Below are positions 63,854 to 64,000 of a DNA stretch of 64,000 nucleotides, in pieces. Each line of letters begins with the position of its first letter. Position 1 is the stretch's first letter. Source of the stretch: Pseudorasbora parva (taxonomy: Eukaryota; Chordata; Actinopteri; Cypriniformes; Gobionidae); assembly GCF_024679245.1 (NCBI RefSeq), contig NC_090185.1:3831464-3895463 (forward strand), given 5' to 3'. The notes beneath the pieces are model-generated. The model was not told the DNA's origin, ran no database searches, and was given only the letters and a program-made list of their open reading frames with translations. Position numbers and translations under genes: made by a program.

Positions 63854-64000
63854 CTTCAGACGCCAAAACATTCACAGATATGCATATTAGCTGAAGTGCT
63901 TTCATTAAAGAGTTAAACATATTATATTGTGGTCAATTGGGGCTACAACTATTTGTGGCTGCATGATTCTGGATAAACTTAGCGACACTTTTATCACAGA
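63854..64000. other. lonp1 intron 1 (3' end)
   Basis: Intronic sequence upstream of exon 2; exon 1 is beyond the window. Nothing further seen. Confidence 0.7.

Overview
The window is vertebrate nuclear DNA, almost certainly from a teleost and probably a cyprinid. It carries three recognisable spliced genes with canonical GT-AG introns: the 5' end of a B-type lamin gene (lmnb2, minus strand, exons 1-2), a complete ribosomal protein gene (rpl36, plus strand, four exons, 105 residues), and nearly all of the mitochondrial Lon protease gene (lonp1, minus strand, 17 exons, 817 in-frame residues plus stop). rpl36 and lonp1 are tail to tail, as in human. lmnb2 and rpl36 are head to head and share a GC-rich promoter interval of about 1 kb.

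Layout. 1-4852 is lmnb2 intron 2, with GATA/GACA microsatellites split by a nested pair of hAT-type transposons. 4853-8320 is lmnb2 exon 2, intron 1 and exon 1; intron 1 holds a TTAA-bounded fold-back element whose left arm contains a 21-bp minisatellite. 8321-9363 is the divergent promoter. 9331-12510 is rpl36. 12511-14590 is intergenic repeat debris. 14590-63853 is lonp1. Beyond 63853 lies lonp1 intron 1; exon 1, with the mitochondrial targeting signal, is outside the window.

The outstanding property is repeat invasion of lonp1 introns. Intron 15 is about 98% a 21-bp minisatellite (roughly 11.3 kb, about 540 units) plus one hAT element. Intron 2 is about 99% a 20-bp minisatellite (about 5.8 kb) plus two hAT elements. 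Intron 16 holds a 60-bp minisatellite of about 38 units, each with a perfect CCAAT box. At least eleven hAT-type insertions can be delimited by terminal inverted repeats, most with 8-bp target duplications; several are nested. Despite this, every splice junction I could check is canonical and the lonp1 frame is intact, including Walker A, Walker B and the Ser-Lys protease dyad. Several repeats sit within 5-50 bp of splice sites, so repeat sequence must supply branch points, pyrimidine tracts or donor context for some exons.

The long open frames through the repeats are artefacts of units divisible by three or lacking stops; none looks like a protein gene. I found no rRNA, tRNA or CRISPR array and no convincing new enzymatic system. 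The most interesting biology is the relation between repeats and splicing or regulation in lonp1.
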